From positions 434,001 through 498,000 of the forward strand of contig NZ_RBZP01000001.1 of NCBI RefSeq assembly GCF_003628505.1: 64,000 nt of DNA, given 5' to 3'. The stretch's first letter is position 1; each line of letters begins with the position of its first letter. Below, in pieces: positions 63,617 through 64,000 of the stretch. A program made the position numbers and the translations under genes. Below the pieces are notes generated by a model. That model did no database searches, was not told the DNA's origin, and worked only from the letters and a program-made list of their open reading frames with translations. The stretch comes from Oceanobacillus halophilus (lineage in GTDB: Bacteria > Bacillota > Bacilli > Bacillales > Amphibacillaceae).

Positions 63617-64000
63617 TTATGCATAGGAATGTAATCCAGCTAAGACTAGGTTAACAACAATCAAATTAAACATTATGATACCAAAGCCTATCACCGCTAA
63701 CCATGCTGACTTCTTACCATGCCATCCTCGTGATAAACGTAAATGCAAATATGCTGCATAGAAGAACCAAGTAATTAACGCCCATACTTCTTTTGGATCC
63801 CATCCCCAGAATCTACCCCAGGCAACTTCCGCCCAAATTGCAGCAAAAATTAGGCCACCTAAAGTAAATACTGGAAATCCGATGGTTACTGATCGGTATT
63901 CTATTTCATCTAGCAAATCTGCTTTTACATTTTTAAGAAGCGGCTGTATCGTTGCTCCTATACGTTTTCTAAACAGGAGTCTAGCAACAAGATAAAGAAT
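63617..64000 (-). CDS. resC: Cytochrome c biogenesis protein ResC (CcsA), C-terminal part; gene continues beyond window
   Basis: The frame runs open to the right edge (codons continue past I-L-Y-L-V-A-R-L-L at 64000) so the N-terminal majority is outside. Present are the W-G-W-D-P-K-E haem-binding (WWD) motif and three membrane helices. ResC with ResB forms the system II machine that moves haem for covalent attachment to apocytochromes, such as the C-A-S-C-H site of QcrC. Confidence 0.93.
   Translation of the reverse strand: MLYLVARLLFRKRIGATIQPLLKNVKADLLDEIEYRSVTIGFPVFTLGGLIFAAIWAEVAWGRFWGWDPKEVWALITWFFYAAYLHLRLSRGWHGKKSAWLAVIGFGIIMFNLIVVNLVLAGLHSYA

Overview
The window is 64 kb of a low-GC, endospore-forming Bacillota (Bacillaceae) chromosome. 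Gene order follows the Bacillus subtilis ponA-nth-dnaD-asnS-aspB ... aro ... hbs-spoIVA-der-rpsA-cmk ... sleB ... recS-fer ... sigX-resE-resD-resC segment almost gene for gene. The AT-rich DNA, the deletions relative to B. subtilis and a family of AT-flanked intergenic repeats suggest Oceanobacillus or a close halotolerant, alkaliphilic relative. The genus is my inference; the family level is well supported. Nearly all genes are on the minus strand. The plus-strand exceptions are ponA (left edge), a YitT-type membrane gene, an asparaginase and ferredoxin. I see no rRNA, tRNA, prophage, intact insertion sequence or CRISPR array.

Layout in coordinate order. 1-9.5 kb: C-terminal part of penicillin-binding protein 1, endonuclease III, DnaD, asparaginyl-tRNA synthetase, aspartate aminotransferase, TseB, the small gene ypmA and the DinG exonuclease/helicase-like protein. 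9.7-14.2 kb: BirA, CCA-adding enzyme, BshA (bacillithiol), DapB and the YpjD pyrophosphohydrolase, which seems to start at ATT. 14.4-22 kb: YitT-like, YugP, reduced YpjB-like and YpjA membrane proteins, the menaquinol:cytochrome c reductase operon qcrABC, ypiF, ypiB and ypiA. 22-27.3 kb: aroC-aroB-aroH-tyrA-aroA with no trp or hisC genes inside it. 27.4-32.2 kb: cheR, ndk, the heptaprenyl diphosphate/menaquinone genes hepT-menH-hepS, TRAP (mtrB) and HU (hbs). 32.7-36 kb: spore-coat ATPase SpoIVA, yphF, yphE and a SpoVIF-like gene. 36-43 kb: gpsA, der, a three-gene YIEGIA/YphA membrane cluster, ribosomal protein S1 homologue, plsC and cmk. 43-47.5 kb: PilZ-type YpfA, germination pair ypeB/sleB and PrsW. 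47.5-53.6 kb: asparaginase, YpdA (bacillithiol disulfide reductase family), glutamate dehydrogenase, Ddl and MecB. 53.7-58.4 kb: YpbG, a shortened YpbE-like protein, YpbD, RecQ/RecS, YpbB and ferredoxin. 58.5-64 kb: rsiX-sigX, a DUF4430 lipoprotein, resE-resD and the 3' part of resC.

Functional themes are shikimate/aromatic synthesis, menaquinone and the aerobic/redox-controlled respiratory chain (hepST-menH, qcrABC, ResDE, ResC, ferredoxin), sporulation and germination (spoIVA, spoVIF, YIEGIA, ypeB/sleB, ypjB-like), envelope synthesis (ponA, tseB, ddl, sigX/rsiX) and bacillithiol (bshA, ypdA).

The most unusual observations are: a probable ATT start codon for ypjD; a dispersed, palindrome-ended non-coding repeat family with at least seven full, partial or decayed copies; an orphan plus-strand terminator with a possible promoter upstream (small RNA candidate); TRAP kept although trp genes are missing from the aro cluster; and several clean gene losses or domain reductions compared with B. 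subtilis (bshB1/mgsA, panBCD, folE, LysM of YpbE, central part of YpjB). I found no clearly new multi-gene system. The best candidates for undescribed biology are the repeat family and the small RNA candidate. Many starts were moved from the longest reading frame to an internal ATG/GTG/TTG preceded by a good ribosome binding site; these choices are given gene by gene.
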